Notes: generated from the letters alone by a model not told the origin. A stretch of DNA of 64,000 bases from Begonia masoniana (GCA_022432975.1 CM039502.1:10763290-10827289); one strand, 5' to 3'; shown: positions 45,778 through 57,140, counted from the stretch's first letter. Made by a program: numbers and translations.

Positions 45778-47925
45778 TTATTTTCTATCAACCCTAATGA
45801 GACCTAACCTTATTCTGATATTATTGAATGTCTTCTCATCCAAGGGTTTTGTAAAGATGTCGGCCAATTGATCTACAGAATTAACAAATTCTAAAGAGAT
45901 ATCTCCTCTTTGAACATGTTCACGGATGAAATGATACCTTACATCAATATGTTTTGTTCTAGAGTGTTGAATAGGATTTTTAGAAATGTTGATAGCACTG
46001 GTGTTATCACACCGAATAGGAATCCTATTAAAGAACAGATTATAGTCCTCCAAAGTCTGTTTCATCCAAAGCATTTGTGCACAACAACTGTCTGCAGCAA
46101 TATATTCACTTTCTGCAGTTGAGAGTGCAACAGAATTCTGTTTCTTAGAATACCAAGACACTAGAGATTCACCAAGAAATTGACATGTTCCTGTGGTGCT
46201 TTTCCTATCAACTAGACTACCAGCATAGTCAGAATCTGAATATCCAATCAGATCAAAGGAAGTTCCCTTAGGATACCATAAACCTAAGTCATAAGTCCCA
46301 CTCAAATATTTGAAAATCTTTTTTACTGCAGATAAATGAGATTCCTTAGGGGCAGCCTGAAACCTAGCACAAAGGCACACACTAAAGAGTATATCTGGCC
46401 TACTAGCAGTCAGATACAACAGAGAACCAATCATACCACGATATTTCTTGATATCCACACTTATACCATTTTCATCCTTGTCCAATTTAGTAGTGGTACT
46501 CATGGGAGTTTTAGAAGATTTGACAGTTTCTAATCCGAATTTCTTAAGGAGTTCCTTAATGTACTTTTCTTGACAGAAGAAGATTCCATCAGGAGACTGA
46601 TTAATCTGGAATCCTAGGAAGAACTTTAACTCCCCCATCATACTCATTTCAAACTCACTTTGCATGAGGGAGGAAAACTCATTACACATGTTGACATTGG
46701 TTGATCCAAAAATAATGTCATCGACATATATTTGAACCAGCAGAATGTCCTTATCCTTTTGCCTGGTAAATAGAGTTGAGTCGGTGTTACCCTTTTTGAA
46801 ATTCCTTTCCTCAAGGAAATTCCTCAATCTGTCATACCAAGCTCTAGGAGCCTGCTTAAAACCATAAAGAGCTTTCATAAGTCTATACACATGATTCGGT
46901 TTAGCAAAGTCTTCAAATCCTAGGGGCTGCTCTACATAAACTTCTTCCTGAATATAACCATTTAAGAAGGCACTCTTTACATCCATTTGAAAGAGTGTGA
47001 AGTTTTTGTAGCAAGCATAGGCTAAGAGCATCCTAATGGATTCTAATCTAGCTACAGGTGCAAAGGTTTCCTCAAAATCTATACCTTCTTCTTGATTGTA
47101 ACCTTTAGCAACTAGCCTAGCCTTATTTCTGACTACGATCCCATTTTCATCCAATTTGTTCTTGTAAACCCATTTAGTTCCAATAATGGGATGATCCTTA
47201 GGCCTTGGAACAAGTTCCCATACCTTGCTCCTTTCAAATTGATTTAGCTCCTCTTGCATAGCTAAAATCCAGTTTTCATCACTCTCGGCCTCTTCAAACT
47301 TCTTAGGTTCTATTTGAGAAATAAATGTCACATTGGCACAGAGATTCCTAAGAGAGGATCTAGTCTTAACTCCTAACGAAGGATCACCTAAGACTTCATC
47401 TAATGGATGGTCTTTGATGAATTTCCAATCTCTAGGAAGAGCAGGATTTTCATCCTTGACAGAAACTATATCATGAGAAATAGAAGAAGGTTCTAAAGAT
47501 TTTTCTTCTTGAATGGGATCTGTAGGCTTTTCTAAGGAAAGGGAATCCAGTTGTTTTTCCAAGGGATCATCCTCATCCACATTCATTAATGGCTGAGGAG
47601 TCTCATCAAAATTGACATGAACAGATTCCTCAACAACAAGAGTTCTCCTATTGAAAACTCTGTAAGCTTTACTGGTCAAGGAATATCCTAGAAAAATTCC
47701 AAGATTGGATTTGGAATCGAATTTTCCTAAGTTATCCTTAGTATTAAGAATAAAACATTTGCAACCAAAAGCTCTAAAATACTTAACAGTAGGAGTCTTG
47801 CCATTCCAAAGTTCATAGGGAGTTTTTTCAAGAATAGGTCTTATAGAGACCCGATTGAGTACATAGCAAGCTGTAGCAACAACTTCAGCCCAGAAGTATT
47901 TAGGAAGGGAATTTTCACTAAGCAT
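45778..47925 (-). CDS. Right copy pol, distal part: integrase end, reverse transcriptase, RNase H
   Basis: A 715-residue open frame follows an amber codon in the integrase. It begins in the integrase C-terminal region ([20 protein letters not shown]). The reverse transcriptase follows with [20 protein letters not shown], the [11 protein letters not shown] catalytic aspartate, [10 protein letters not shown] and the [10 protein letters not shown] active site. RNase H has [28 protein letters not shown] and [15 protein letters not shown], ending with [15 protein letters not shown] and RNase H look complete. Two substitutions separate it from the left copy near the YVDD box. The ATG at 47925 is not the native start; the frame continues upstream to the TAG. 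Confidence 0.95.
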   Translation of the reverse strand: MLSENSLPKYFWAEVVATACYVLNRVSIRPILEKTPYELWNGKTPTVKYFRAFGCKCFILNTKDNLGKFDSKSNLGIFLGYSLTSKAYRVFNRRTLVVEESVHVNFDETPQPLMNVDEDDPLEKQLDSLSLEKPTDPIQEEKSLEPSSISHDIVSVKDENPALPRDWKFIKDHPLDEVLGDPSLGVKTRSSLRNLCANVTFISQIEPKKFEEAESDENWILAMQEELNQFERSKVWELVPRPKDHPIIGTKWVYKNKLDENGIVVRNKARLVAKGYNQEEGIDFEETFAPVARLESIRMLLAYACYKNFTLFQMDVKSAFLNGYIQEEVYVEQPLGFEDFAKPNHVYRLMKALYGFKQAPRAWYDRLRNFLEERNFKKGNTDSTLFTRQKDKDILLVQIYVDDIIFGSTNVNMCNEFSSLMQSEFEMSMMGELKFFLGFQINQSPDGIFFCQEKYIKELLKKFGLETVKSSKTPMSTTTKLDKDENGISVDIKKYRGMIGSLLYLTASRPDILFSVCLCARFQAAPKESHLSAVKKIFKYLSGTYDLGLWYPKGTSFDLIGYSDSDYAGSLVDRKSTTGTCQFLGESLVSWYSKKQNSVALSTAESEYIAADSCCAQMLWMKQTLEDYNLFFNRIPIRCDNTSAINISKNPIQHSRTKHIDVRYHFIREHVQRGDISLEFVNSVDQLADIFTKPLDEKTFNNIRIRLGLIRVDRK

Positions 47926-47940
47926 AGTCCTAGCTAGCTC

Positions 47941-48885
47941 CTAGAGAAATCTATTCTTCCTCTCAACAACACCATTTTGCTGAGGAGTCCTAGGTGAAGA
48001 GAAATTGTGCTCAATTCCATTTTTGAGACACAAGAGTTCAAATCTCTCATTTTCAAATTCTCCACCATGATCACTACGAATAGCAACAATGGTGAGTCCC
48101 TTTTCATTTTGAACTCTTTTCCTAAAGCTAGAAAAGGTTTCAAAGGTCTCATCCTTAGACTTCAGGAAATATACCCAGGTGAATCTAGAGAAATCATCTA
48201 CAATAACAAAGGCATAAAATTTGCCGCCTAGGCTTGCTATATTGGAAGGACCGAAGAGGTCCATGTGAAGAAGTTGGAGAGGCTTAGAAGTGGAGATTGT
48301 ATTCTTTGATGCAAAAGAGCTTTTGATCTGCTTGCCCATTTGACAAGCTTCACAGACCCTATCCTTTTCAAAGGTTATCTTAGGGATTCCGCTAACTAAA
48401 TTCTCCTTAGTAATCTTAGCTAAGGTATCCATCCCTACGTGTCCTAATCTTCTATGCCAAGACCAACAGTCATTAAGAGAATTAACAACAAAACACTTCT
48501 CATCAACATGCTCAAAAACATTCAGATCAACAATATAGACATTTTCTTTTCTAAATCTTTTAAACAATATATGATTAGTTGAAATGTCTTTGATCACACA
48601 AGCATTTGATTTGAAGGTTACTTTATAGCCCTTGTCACACAACTGACTTATGCTAAGCAGGTTATGTTTTAATCCTTCTACTAGCAAAACATTTTCAATA
48701 GTAGGATGAGAAGGATTACCTATATTGCCGATGCCAACGATTTTGCCCTTTTGGTTTCCACCAAAAGTGACACTACCTTTCTTCTTGTTGACAACAGCAA
48801 ACTTGGTTGAGTCTCCCGTCATATGCCTTGAGCAACCACTGTCAAGATACCACAGATTTGTTCCGGGAGAGCAGTCAACCTGCAA
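47941..48885 (-). CDS. Right copy pol, proximal part: protease and integrase up to an amber stop
   Basis: The frame of about 314 residues begins without an ATG (the first codon is TTG, just after a TTTCTGTTTTGCAG tract). The aspartic protease motif is WYLDSGCSRHMTGD. The GAG-pre-integrase/zinc region has SWHRRLGHVGMDTL and CEACQMGKQ. The integrase core shows the acidic residues in HMDLFGPS, VIRSDHGGEF-type (AIRSDHGGEFE) and SPRTPQQNGVVERKN. It then ends at TAG (47941-47943), where Copia integrases normally continue with glutamine, and the following codons resume in the same frame ([10 protein letters not shown]). Gag lies one frame away, with its stop only 9-11 nt upstream. Confidence 0.93.
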   Translation of the reverse strand: MQVDCSPGTNLWYLDSGCSRHMTGDSTKFAVVNKKKGSVTFGGNQKGKIVGIGNIGNPSHPTIENVLLVEGLKHNLLSISQLCDKGYKVTFKSNACVIKDISTNHILFKRFRKENVYIVDLNVFEHVDEKCFVVNSLNDCWSWHRRLGHVGMDTLAKITKENLVSGIPKITFEKDRVCEACQMGKQIKSSFASKNTISTSKPLQLLHMDLFGPSNIASLGGKFYAFVIVDDFSRFTWVYFLKSKDETFETFSSFRKRVQNEKGLTIVAIRSDHGGEFENERFELLCLKNGIEHNFSSPRTPQQNGVVERKNRFL

Positions 48886-48893
48886 AACAGAAA

Positions 48894-50471
48894 TCAGGTT
48901 GTCTTCTTAGGTACCCAAATCTTTTGGGTCCTAGTGTTAGGTCTGGTTCCCTTAGGAACCCATTGGAATTTACCAGTTGATTTCATATAGTTTGCTTTTA
49001 GCGGACATACAAAAGATTTATGTCCAGCTTCATTACATGCATGACAGACAGAGGGTTTAAAAAAGAAGTTTTTAAAGACTTTCCTTTTATTAGACTTGTC
49101 ATACCCTAATCCTGTTTTGTCAAAATTTGCTCTCTGACCTGCTATTACCATCTTAAATAATTTTTCACCCTTAGTGAAGTTCAGAATAATATTATTCAAA
49201 TCTTCATTTTTGCTTTTAAGATCATCAATCTCTTTGACATGCAAATTAGCTTCCTTGGCATGTATTTCTACCATGTTTGCATTTTCCTTTTTCAAAGTAT
49301 TGTATTTGGTTTTTAACATGTCAAACTGTTTAACTAAATCATTGAAGGCATCAATTAGATTACCTTCATCATCATCACTATCACTGTCACTGATAATACT
49401 AGGAGAGGAAGATCTAACCTTGTCCTCATGTGCCATAAAGCACAGGTTTGCTACTTCCTCATCTCCTGATGAAGAGGAGTCTTCTTCACTATCATCCCAA
49501 GTGGCCTTCATAGCCCTTTTCTTGAACTTCTTGGGACCCTTCTTTGCTGGTGGACAGTCTGCCTTCATGTGACCAGGCTTTCCACACCCAAAGCACGTGA
49601 TTTCCTTTTCCTTTTGAGATTTCTCACCCTTCGGAAATCTTTTTCCCTGCATCCTCTTTCGTTGCAGAAACTTACTGAACCTCCTAGTGATGAGTGCAAT
49701 ATCCTCATCTTCTTCTTCTTCTTCTTCTGATTCCTCTTGCTTACTCGAGGAAGCCTTTAGAGCAATGTCCTTTTTCCTTGTTACCTCCTTCTCCTTGAGG
49801 TCCTCATTTTCATTTGCTCTCATTGTGATCTCATGCGTCATGAGAGATCCAATGAGCTCCTCAAGCTTTAAGGCTTTGAGATCCTTTGCTTCCTGAATGA
49901 CAGTCACCTTTGGTTGCCATGCTCTCGGTAGGCATCTCAGAAGTTTCCTTACCTGTTCTTCACCTGAGTAGGTCTTACCAAGAGCTTTAATACCGTTAGT
50001 GATGTTAGTAAATCGAGTAAACATAGAACTGATGGTTTCACCTTTTTCCATGGAAAACAGTTCATATTCATGAACTAACATGCTCAATTTACTTTCTTTA
50101 ACTTGATTTGTCCCTTCGTGTGTGATTTCTAACAAGTGCCAAATTTCTTGAGCACTTGCACACCCTTGTACCCTATTAAATTCATCTCTATTTAAGGCAC
50201 AGTACAAGGTGTTTACAGCCTTAGCATTAAGGCTTAGATTTCTCTTATCGGACTCAGTTAATTCAGACGAGTCCTTAGGGATACTTTTCCCATCAACAGT
50301 TTTTATGGCCTTAAAAGGACCATTTTCTATAATACACCAGGTCTCATAGTCTATGGCTTGAATGAATATTTTCATTCTAGACTTCCAATAGACATAGTCA
50401 CTACCATCAAAGAATGGAGGTCTATTTGTAGCCTGACCTTCTATTTGTGTATTGTTAATGTTGAATGCCAT
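48894..50471 (-). CDS. Right copy gag (capsid and nucleocapsid), intact
   Basis: This 525-residue gag would form the virus-like particle and package element RNA. Its N-terminal half is UBN2-type (FFDGSDYVYWKSRMKIFIQ, EIWHLLEITHEG, LRCLPRAWQPKVTVI). An acidic stretch (EESEEEEEEDED) precedes the first zinc knuckle CFGCGKPGHMKADC. A Ser/Asp-rich segment, a predicted coiled coil and a second knuckle CHACNEAGHKSFVC follow. It ends WVPKKTT. Two spaced knuckles and large size suit the SIRE-like type. The primer-binding site lies about 50 bp upstream of the ATG. Confidence 0.95.
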   Translation of the reverse strand: MAFNINNTQIEGQATNRPPFFDGSDYVYWKSRMKIFIQAIDYETWCIIENGPFKAIKTVDGKSIPKDSSELTESDKRNLSLNAKAVNTLYCALNRDEFNRVQGCASAQEIWHLLEITHEGTNQVKESKLSMLVHEYELFSMEKGETISSMFTRFTNITNGIKALGKTYSGEEQVRKLLRCLPRAWQPKVTVIQEAKDLKALKLEELIGSLMTHEITMRANENEDLKEKEVTRKKDIALKASSSKQEESEEEEEEDEDIALITRRFSKFLQRKRMQGKRFPKGEKSQKEKEITCFGCGKPGHMKADCPPAKKGPKKFKKRAMKATWDDSEEDSSSSGDEEVANLCFMAHEDKVRSSSPSIISDSDSDDDEGNLIDAFNDLVKQFDMLKTKYNTLKKENANMVEIHAKEANLHVKEIDDLKSKNEDLNNIILNFTKGEKLFKMVIAGQRANFDKTGLGYDKSNKRKVFKNFFFKPSVCHACNEAGHKSFVCPLKANYMKSTGKFQWVPKGTRPNTRTQKIWVPKKTT

Positions 50472-50522
50472 TTCAGATATAGCAATATCTCTTAGATAAA
50501 TAACTTAGACAATATAAACCTT

Positions 50523-50534
50523 GCTCTGATACCA
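50523..50534 (-). other. Primer-binding site, right copy
   Basis: TGGTATCAGAGC on the minus strand, two bases after the end of LTR 3, complementary to initiator tRNA-Met. Confidence 0.9.
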
Positions 50535-50536
50535 AT

Positions 50537-51947
50537 TGTAGGACCGGAATTGTCTAAGAGGGGGGTGAATTAGACTTTTTAAAAAAAAATTAATCTAATA
50601 ATCAATTAGTGTTACTCTCTTAATTAGTCTAATTACGAATAAGGTAATATCAAAGATAAAGAGAGAGTAAGAGAGATTCAACACCAATACTTTTTACGTG
50701 GTTCGGCCAAACTACCTACGTCCACGCTCCAAGGCTCACCCCTTGAAGATCCTTACCCTTCTCCTCACGAGAAATAACAGATCGGGATTCCGGGCTCCGA
50801 TCAACTGCCTTTACAATTCTGGATTGAACTTCACGGGCGTCAATCCACTGCCTTATACAGATTTGAGTTTGTAAAATATTAAGCTTACACTACAATCTCA
50901 CAAAGGTGAATCTCAAGTTAGGATTGAGAGATGTAGAGAAGAAAACAGAGTGTGCAAAATGACTTTCGCAGCTAGGGCTCAGAATTCAAATTTGGCAAAA
51001 GTTAGTCTTCGAGCCTTTTCTTCTGCTTATATACTCTGTATGAATTTGCTTCAGCAGATATCCGTTGCTTCTGAAAATGATGTTCGTCGTCGCCATTAAA
51101 GGTCTGGAGTTAATGCTGAAAACGACGTCACTGTAGCTTCGCGGCTAACTTTGAATTCTGGCGGAAGTTCACCGGCAGATGCAACTAATGAGCGGAGACA
51201 CGTCATCGGTGAATGCTGCTTGAAATGCCATCGGCAGATATATCCTTGAATTCCATCGGCAGATATATCCTTGAATTCCATCGGCAGAAGCATCTTCAAC
51301 TTCTATCGGCAGAAGCATCTTTAAAACTCCTCGGCAGAGACAATTCGTAAACTTCATCGGCACATTCTATCTTCAAAGCCATCGGCAGATGTTTCTTTAA
51401 AAACGTCATCGGCAGAAGTCTCTTTAAAAACCATCGGCAGATGAACTCTTGAAAATTGTCGTCTAGTGATCGGCATGTGCAAGCTTGAACGACATCGGTA
51501 TGAGTAGCGTCAAATGCTATCGGTAGATCCATCTTGACACGTCATCGGCAGATATCTTCAAAACCGCTTCGGCAGATGAAACAAATAAGCGCTGACCACG
51601 TCATCGGTAGATGTCTTCAAAAACGCTTCGGCAGATGAGACTTGTAAATGTCATCGGCATATACACCTCAACACGTGATGAACCGGCATCGGCAGGAGTA
51701 GCTTCAACAGCTATCGGCAGATGCAACATTTCTTTGTCGTGTAGCGATCGGTATATGCAAGCCTGTTGCTATTTCATTCTGTATACTCAAACCGATTTAT
51801 TAGACAACTAAAATACCCTTTTCAAGGGTATTTCCATATAAACTCATATTCATTATTTTCTTTAAATACACATAATCAAATTGTACATTAATTATACAAA
51901 TACATAATCAAAAACAAATTATGACTTAAACACTCTATAAGTCAACA
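50537..51947 (-). repeat. LTR 3 (5' LTR of right copy), 1,411 bp
   Basis: It starts TGTTGACTTATAGAG and ends CCGGTCCTACA on the minus strand. TATATA box at 51028-51033; motif-rich U3 at about 51202-51758. It is followed by the target duplication GCAGT at 51948-51952. It carries AAACGTCATCGG where LTRs 1 and 2 have AAACGCCATCGG. Confidence 0.95.
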
Positions 51948-52729
51948 GCAGTACCCCAATAACTCATGTCATGCAAGAAAAATAAGAGAAGACTCAGTAC
52001 ATGCTTTTACGAACAGCATATCATAATCATGAGCATGCATTTTATTTTACTACATCACTTACTGAGCATTAGGCTCATTAGTTTATTTTGTGGTGTAGGT
52101 GAATTTGATACAGGTGAGGGCCTTGATCCTTAAGAAGGGTATGGAGCAGTTGGTGGAGGACGTCCATGGGGTGTGCTTGTAGCCGCTAGGGCGATTTTGA
52201 CCTGTGGGCGAATGCATAGGTAATTTTGGGATGATGTATGGACAAAAGACTTTGAAGTTGCAGATCTGTATGTAAATGACAAGTTTAGTTGTTTTTAAAC
52301 GATAGTGTCTATTTTGATGTATGAATATATTTTGGAAACTATATGAGAAATCTAGTTTCACATCGCAGGTTTTGGTTTTATAAACGTTATATTGTCGTTT
52401 TTTTTATCGATAGTGAATGTAAAGCAAGATTTCATTCTCTTATTTTATTTAGTTCAAAGATTTTTATAATGGGTCATCTATGATGTAATCTTTTCTTTCT
52501 GCTGCAAACATTTAATGTTTTAACGATGTCGTTTTAAACGATGGGAAAATTTTTAAATTTTTATGGATTTTCGAGTACGGTTAGACACATGAACAACAAA
52601 TGTGACGAACTGGGTTCAGGTAACTCGGGGTGCCACACTCACAAAGCTCACTGTCTATATACTGACCAACTACCGACGACTTCCTATCACTTACGTACCT
52701 ACGACCCTTAACCTGCTTACCTCCTCCGG

Positions 52730-55045
52730 CCCGAGTCTCACTCGGAATTCGTAGAGCACATCACCTCCGGCCCGAGTCCCACTTGGAATTCGCGGAGCAT
52801 ATCACCTCCGGCCCGAGTACCACTCGGAATTCGCGGAGCACATCGCCCCTCGAAATTCGCGGAGCACATCACCTCCGACCCGAGTCCCACTCGGAATTCG
52901 CGGAGCACATCACCTCCGGCCCGAGTCTCACTCGAAATTCGCGGAGCACATCACCTCCGGCCGGAGTCCCACTTGGAATTCGCGGACCACCTCACCTCCG
53001 GCCCGAGTCCCACTTGGAATTCGCGGAGCACCTCACCTCCGGCCCGAGTCCCACTTGGAATTCGCGGAGCACCTCACCTCCGGCCCGAGTCCCACTTGGA
53101 ATTCGCGGAGCACATCACCTCGGCCCGAGTCCCACTTGGAATTCGCGGAGCACATCACCTCCGGCCCGAGTCTCACTCGGAATTCGCGGAGCACATCACC
53201 TCCGGCCGGAGTCCCACTTGGAATTCGCGGACCACCTCACCTCAGGCCCGAGTCCCACTCGAAATTCGCGGAGCACCTCGCTTTCGGCCCGAGTCCCACT
53301 CGGAATTCGCGGAGCACATCACCTCCGGCCCGAGTCTCACTCGGAATTCGCGGAGCACATCACCTCGGCCCGAGTCCCACTCGAAATTCGCGGAGCACAT
53401 CACCTCCGGCCCGAGTCTCACTCGGAATTCGCGGAGCACCTCACCTTCGGCCCGAGTCCCACTTGGAATTCGCGGAGCACCTCACCTTCGGCCCGAGTCC
53501 CACTTGGAATTCGCGGAGCACATCACCTCCGGCCCGAGTCCCACTCGAAATTCGCGGAGCACCTCACCTCCGGCCCGAGTCTCACTCGGAATTTGCGGAG
53601 CACCTCACCTCCGGCCCGAGTCTCACTCGGAATTCGCGGAGCACATCACCTCCGGCCCGAGTCTCACTCGAAATTCGCGGAGCACATCACCTCCGGCCCG
53701 AGTCCCACTTGGAATTCGCGGAGCACCTCACCTCCGGCCCGAGTCCCACTCGAAATTCGCGGAGCACATCACCTCCGGCCCGAGTCTCACTCGAAATTCG
53801 TGGAGCACCTCACCTCCGACCCGAGTCCCACTCGAAATTCGCGGAGCACCTCACCTCCGGCCCGAGTCTCACTCGGAATTCGCGGAGCACATCACCTCCG
53901 GCCCGAGTCTCACTCGGAATTCGCGGAGCACATCACCTCCGGCCCGAGTCCCACTCGGAATTCGCGGAGCACATCACCTCCGGCCCGAGTCTCACTCGGA
54001 ATTCGCGGAGCACCTCACCTCCGGCCCGAGTCTCACTCGGAATTCGTAGAGCACATCACCTCCGGCCCGAGTCCCACTTGGAATTCGCGGAGCATATCAC
54101 CTCCGGCCCGAGTACCACTCGGAATTCGCGGAGCACATCACCTCCGGCCCGAGTCTCACTCGGAATTCGCGGAGCACATCACCTCCGGCCGGAGTCCCAC
54201 TTGGAATTCGCGGACCACCTCACCTCAGGCCCGAGTCCCACTCGAAATTCGCGGAGCACCTCGCTTTCGGCCCGAGTCCCACTCGGAATTCGCGGAGCAC
54301 ATCACCTTTGGCCCGAGTCCCACTCGGAATTCGCGGAGCACATCACCTCCGACCCGAGTCCCACTCGGAATTCGCGGAGCACCTCACCTCCGGCCCGAGT
54401 CCTACTCGGAATTCGCGGAGCACATCACCTTCGACCCGAGTCTCACTCGGAATTCGCGGAGCACATCACCTCCGGCCCGAGTCTCACTTGGAATTCGCGG
54501 AGCACATCACCTCCGGCCCGAGTCCCACTCGAAATTCGCGGAGCACCTCACCTTCGGCCCGAGTCTCACTCGAAATTCGCGGAGCACCTCACCTCATGCC
54601 CGAGTCCCACTCAAAATTCGTGGAGCAAATCACCCCCGGCCCGAGTCCCACTTGAAATTCGCGGAGCACATCACCTCCGGCTCGAGTCTCACTCGGAATT
54701 TGCGGAGCACCTCACCTCCGGCCCGAGTCCCACTCAAAATTCGCGGAGCACCTCACCTTCGGCCCGAGTCGCACTCGGAATTCGCGGAGCACCTCACCTC
54801 CGGCCCGAGTCCCACTCGGAATTCGCGGAGCACCTCACCTCCGGCCTGAGTCCCACACGGAATTCGCGGAGCACATCACCTCCAGCCCGAGTCCCACTCG
54901 GAATTCGGGGAGCACATCACCTCCGGCCCGAGTCTCACTCAGAATTCGCGGAGCACATCACCTCCGGCCCGAGTCCCACTCGGAATTCGCGGAGCACCTC
55001 ATCTCCGGCCCGAGTCTCACTAGGAATTCGCGGAGCACCTATCCT
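52730..55045. repeat. 41-bp tandem array within element B, about 56 copies
   Basis: The unit is 41 bp with GGCCCGAGTC, CACTCGGAATTCGCGG and AGCACATCACCTCC. It is diverse (CTTGGAATT, CTCGAAATT, CACCTCACC variants), with some longer blocks repeated as a set: about 52.73-53.32 kb is echoed at about 54.03-54.30 kb. It is unrelated in sequence to the 40-bp array in the same element. Open frames of more than 600 codons over it are artefacts. Confidence 0.95.
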
Positions 55046-55998
55046 CCAGCCACATCACATACAGACTACTCAAAACGTGTTTACGACTCGCAACATGCAA
55101 CCAACTGTGATATAGGCCCTTCTGGGCGACTCTCAAGCATTACACCCACACTACTACTTACCTGGCGTCCTAGCCTGCTGAGGATGTTCGGTTTTTTGCC
55201 CACCTACGGCTCGACCTACGACAAAAATTCAAACTTCATCAAAATCAAACTTACAATCACCAATTATTCTCAAACTACTATTTCTAGCCTAATCCAACTA
55301 AAACCTGACTAAACGGGCCACTAATTTGGGTTCAGTAAAAATCGACCCTAAACTTCAAACATGCATAACTTTCGCGTCAGTTATCGGAATCGAACGATTC
55401 CAGCGGCCACGTACTCCTCTAATAACCTATTTTAACTTTCCAAAAGGAATTTTAAAACAAACAACAGTAGCTAGGTCAAAATGGCAAAAACCCGATTCTG
55501 CCCTAAATCAAAATTTTTCCCCTTTCTGGTTTTTCATCAATTCACACCAATTTCTTCACCAATCAATCCCCCTCATACCTAATTAACATAAACTAACCAA
55601 AATCTCGAGGCTACACACACCAAAAACCGAAATGCCCAAATCGGGCTTGCTGGTTTTTCGCCCAAATTGGGCTCCTCACGGCCAGGCGACTAAAGCGGGC
55701 CTAATGTCTGGCAATCTCGAGCCAAGAACTCCCAAAAACGGCCGGTGATCGGAGCCCAAACTCGCTCATCACCCTCGGCCACGAACAAAACCGAAATAGG
55801 GGAACAGGAAGGGGAAGACTTACCGTTCGGTTTGTGCTCGGTGACGGCCGAAAATGGCAGCCCTGGAAGCCCCGCCGTCGTCTGGCCTGAAAACGGCGAG
55901 GAATTGCCGGCGTTCCTCGTCCCTCCCCCTGCTTCTCCAATCGCGAGCACCGAAGGCTCGAACAACAGAACGGCTCCTTCGAGCCATTCTGTTGTTTA

Positions 55999-56053
<55 letters not shown>

Positions 56054-56469
56054 CTTATTAAAACATTAATAAATCCTCATTTACCGTTTTGCCCTCCCGT
56101 GTTTTCGACCATTTCGAATTTCATTAAATCTTGTTTTTAAAGTATAACCCCCGACTTAATTTCACTGGGACCCGAACCTAAATTAGAAACCATTTGTTCC
56201 ACCAAATTTATTCACTTTTCTTTTAAATTAATTAAAACAACCTATTTTATTATTTATTTATTTTTGTTAACTAATTTACTAAATCGCCCTCACGTATTTA
56301 AACTTCCATATTCTCGTTAAATTCTCGTCCACTCGGCCCGTTAAATCTTTTTGAAATCTTTTTCCAAATAAAATCCCAAATTTTAATAAGTTAATTAACC
56401 TGTTAAAATCTCTCACGAAATCTTAATAAAACTTTAAATTTTATTCAATAAAATTTCCGGGTTATTACA
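55046..56469. other. Right end of element B, non-coding
   Basis: No convincing gene. Short overlapping frames on both strands at 55690-55999 lie in a GC-richer patch. An (AAT)n microsatellite occupies about 56003-56051. The block ends at the element terminus. Confidence 0.5.
56003..56051. repeat. (AAT)n microsatellite
   Basis: About 16 AAT trinucleotides inside element B. Confidence 0.95.
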
Positions 56470-57004
56470 ATAATTACATATTTTGTTCTAAAATTTCCAA
56501 ACCATTACACACCTAGATGGACCAGATTGCTTCCGGACTGTCAAATTGGACTAAAAGCTATCTGAAACGATCTGAATCTGACCGAACAGATCTAAGAATA
56601 AACCGATGAGAAATTTCTACCTATATTCTTTTGAAATGGATTTATTAAAGTAAGAAATTAATACTTAATTTTTTATTTAGCCAGGAAAAAATTTCGAAAG
56701 TCATCCGAATCGATCCAATTCGACCCTATTCGACCAAGTGTACACAATATTATTTGGAATCTTGAAAAATCCCGATAAACCTAAACTCTTGAAATCCAAG
56801 CGAGTGAAAATACTATGTTTTCAACGTTTTGGCTACGACCCTACATCACAAAATCTATGTTATTTTCTTATAATTATTTTATTACATGATTTTGATATTT
56901 GATCATGCGTGTTTAGGCATTGACATAGAATTGTTTAAAGATAAAATTGGTATGACATTTTGTATGCCTATGAATATGATGGAATTGACTGAAAATATGT
57001 GATA

Positions 57005-57140
57005 GCAAAGCCTGAACGACAATAAGATGACTAAGCTTGAACGAAAATGATATGGCTATGCCTGAACGACAATGAGATGACTATGCCTGAACAAAAATGA
57101 GATGGTTATGCCTGAACGATAATGAGATGATTAAATCTGA
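57005..57140. repeat. Short direct repeats in element A (GCCTGAACGACAATGAGATG)
   Basis: Five imperfect units of about 26-29 bp, each with a (G/C)CTTGAACGA or CCTGAACGA start and an AATGAGATG-like end. They lie in the right-hand part of element A. Confidence 0.75.

Larger units (their letters stand above)
32397..51947 (-). mobile_element. Tandem Copia retrotransposon: LTR-internal-LTR-internal-LTR, 19.6 kb
   Basis: Transcription is on the minus strand. Three LTRs (32397-33868, 41497-42906, 50537-51947) flank two internal regions of about 7.6 kb. Each internal region has primer-binding site, gag, pol, extra ORFs and polypurine tract, in the order expected for Copia (integrase before RT). The extra ORF between pol and the 3' LTR and the single-unit size of about 10.5 kb resemble the SIRE/Maximus lineage; this is by architecture only. 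The outer 5-bp duplication is intact, so insertion is recent relative to the layers around it. Confidence 0.95.
30880..52637. mobile_element. LTR-type element C with CTCAC target duplication
   Basis: The left end TCTAATAACC follows CTCAC (30875-30879), and the right end GGGGTGCCACA (52637) precedes CTCAC (52638-52642). The flanks rejoin one tandem array. One terminal base departs from TG...CA. Own sequence is about 2.2 kb (30880-32396 and 51953-52637). It includes a pyrimidine-rich stretch followed by a donor-like CAAG/GTAAGT near 31410, and no coding frame. It is best read as a solo LTR. Confidence 0.7.
28867..56469. mobile_element. LTR-type element B with ATAAT target duplication
   Basis: The element begins TGTAACGCCCCGAAAACCC at 28867 and ends TTTCCGGGTTATTACA at 56469. 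It has TG...CA termini and an exact 5-bp duplication ATAAT at 28862-28866 and 56470-56474. Own sequence is about 5.8 kb after removing the insert. No gag or pol is visible and no internal second LTR start was found, so it is a very long solo LTR or a non-autonomous element. It is packed with two unrelated tandem arrays (40 bp and 41 bp). Orientation is unresolved. Confidence 0.75.

Noticed and set aside
32397..51947. Two independent Copia insertions next to each other
   Set aside because: No TSD or target DNA between them, one shared middle LTR, and a single outer TSD pair fit unequal crossing-over better.
52730..55045. CRISPR-like appearance of short repeats with variable parts
   Set aside because: Plant nuclear DNA, head-to-tail 41-bp tandem units without unique spacers, no cas genes.
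52783..55115. Frames of 358-688 codons over the 41-bp array
   Set aside because: Repeat artefact in several phases; no start context, no domain.
55690..55999. Overlapping frames on both strands, 79-91 codons
   Set aside because: A GC-richer patch opens several frames at once; no family recognised.
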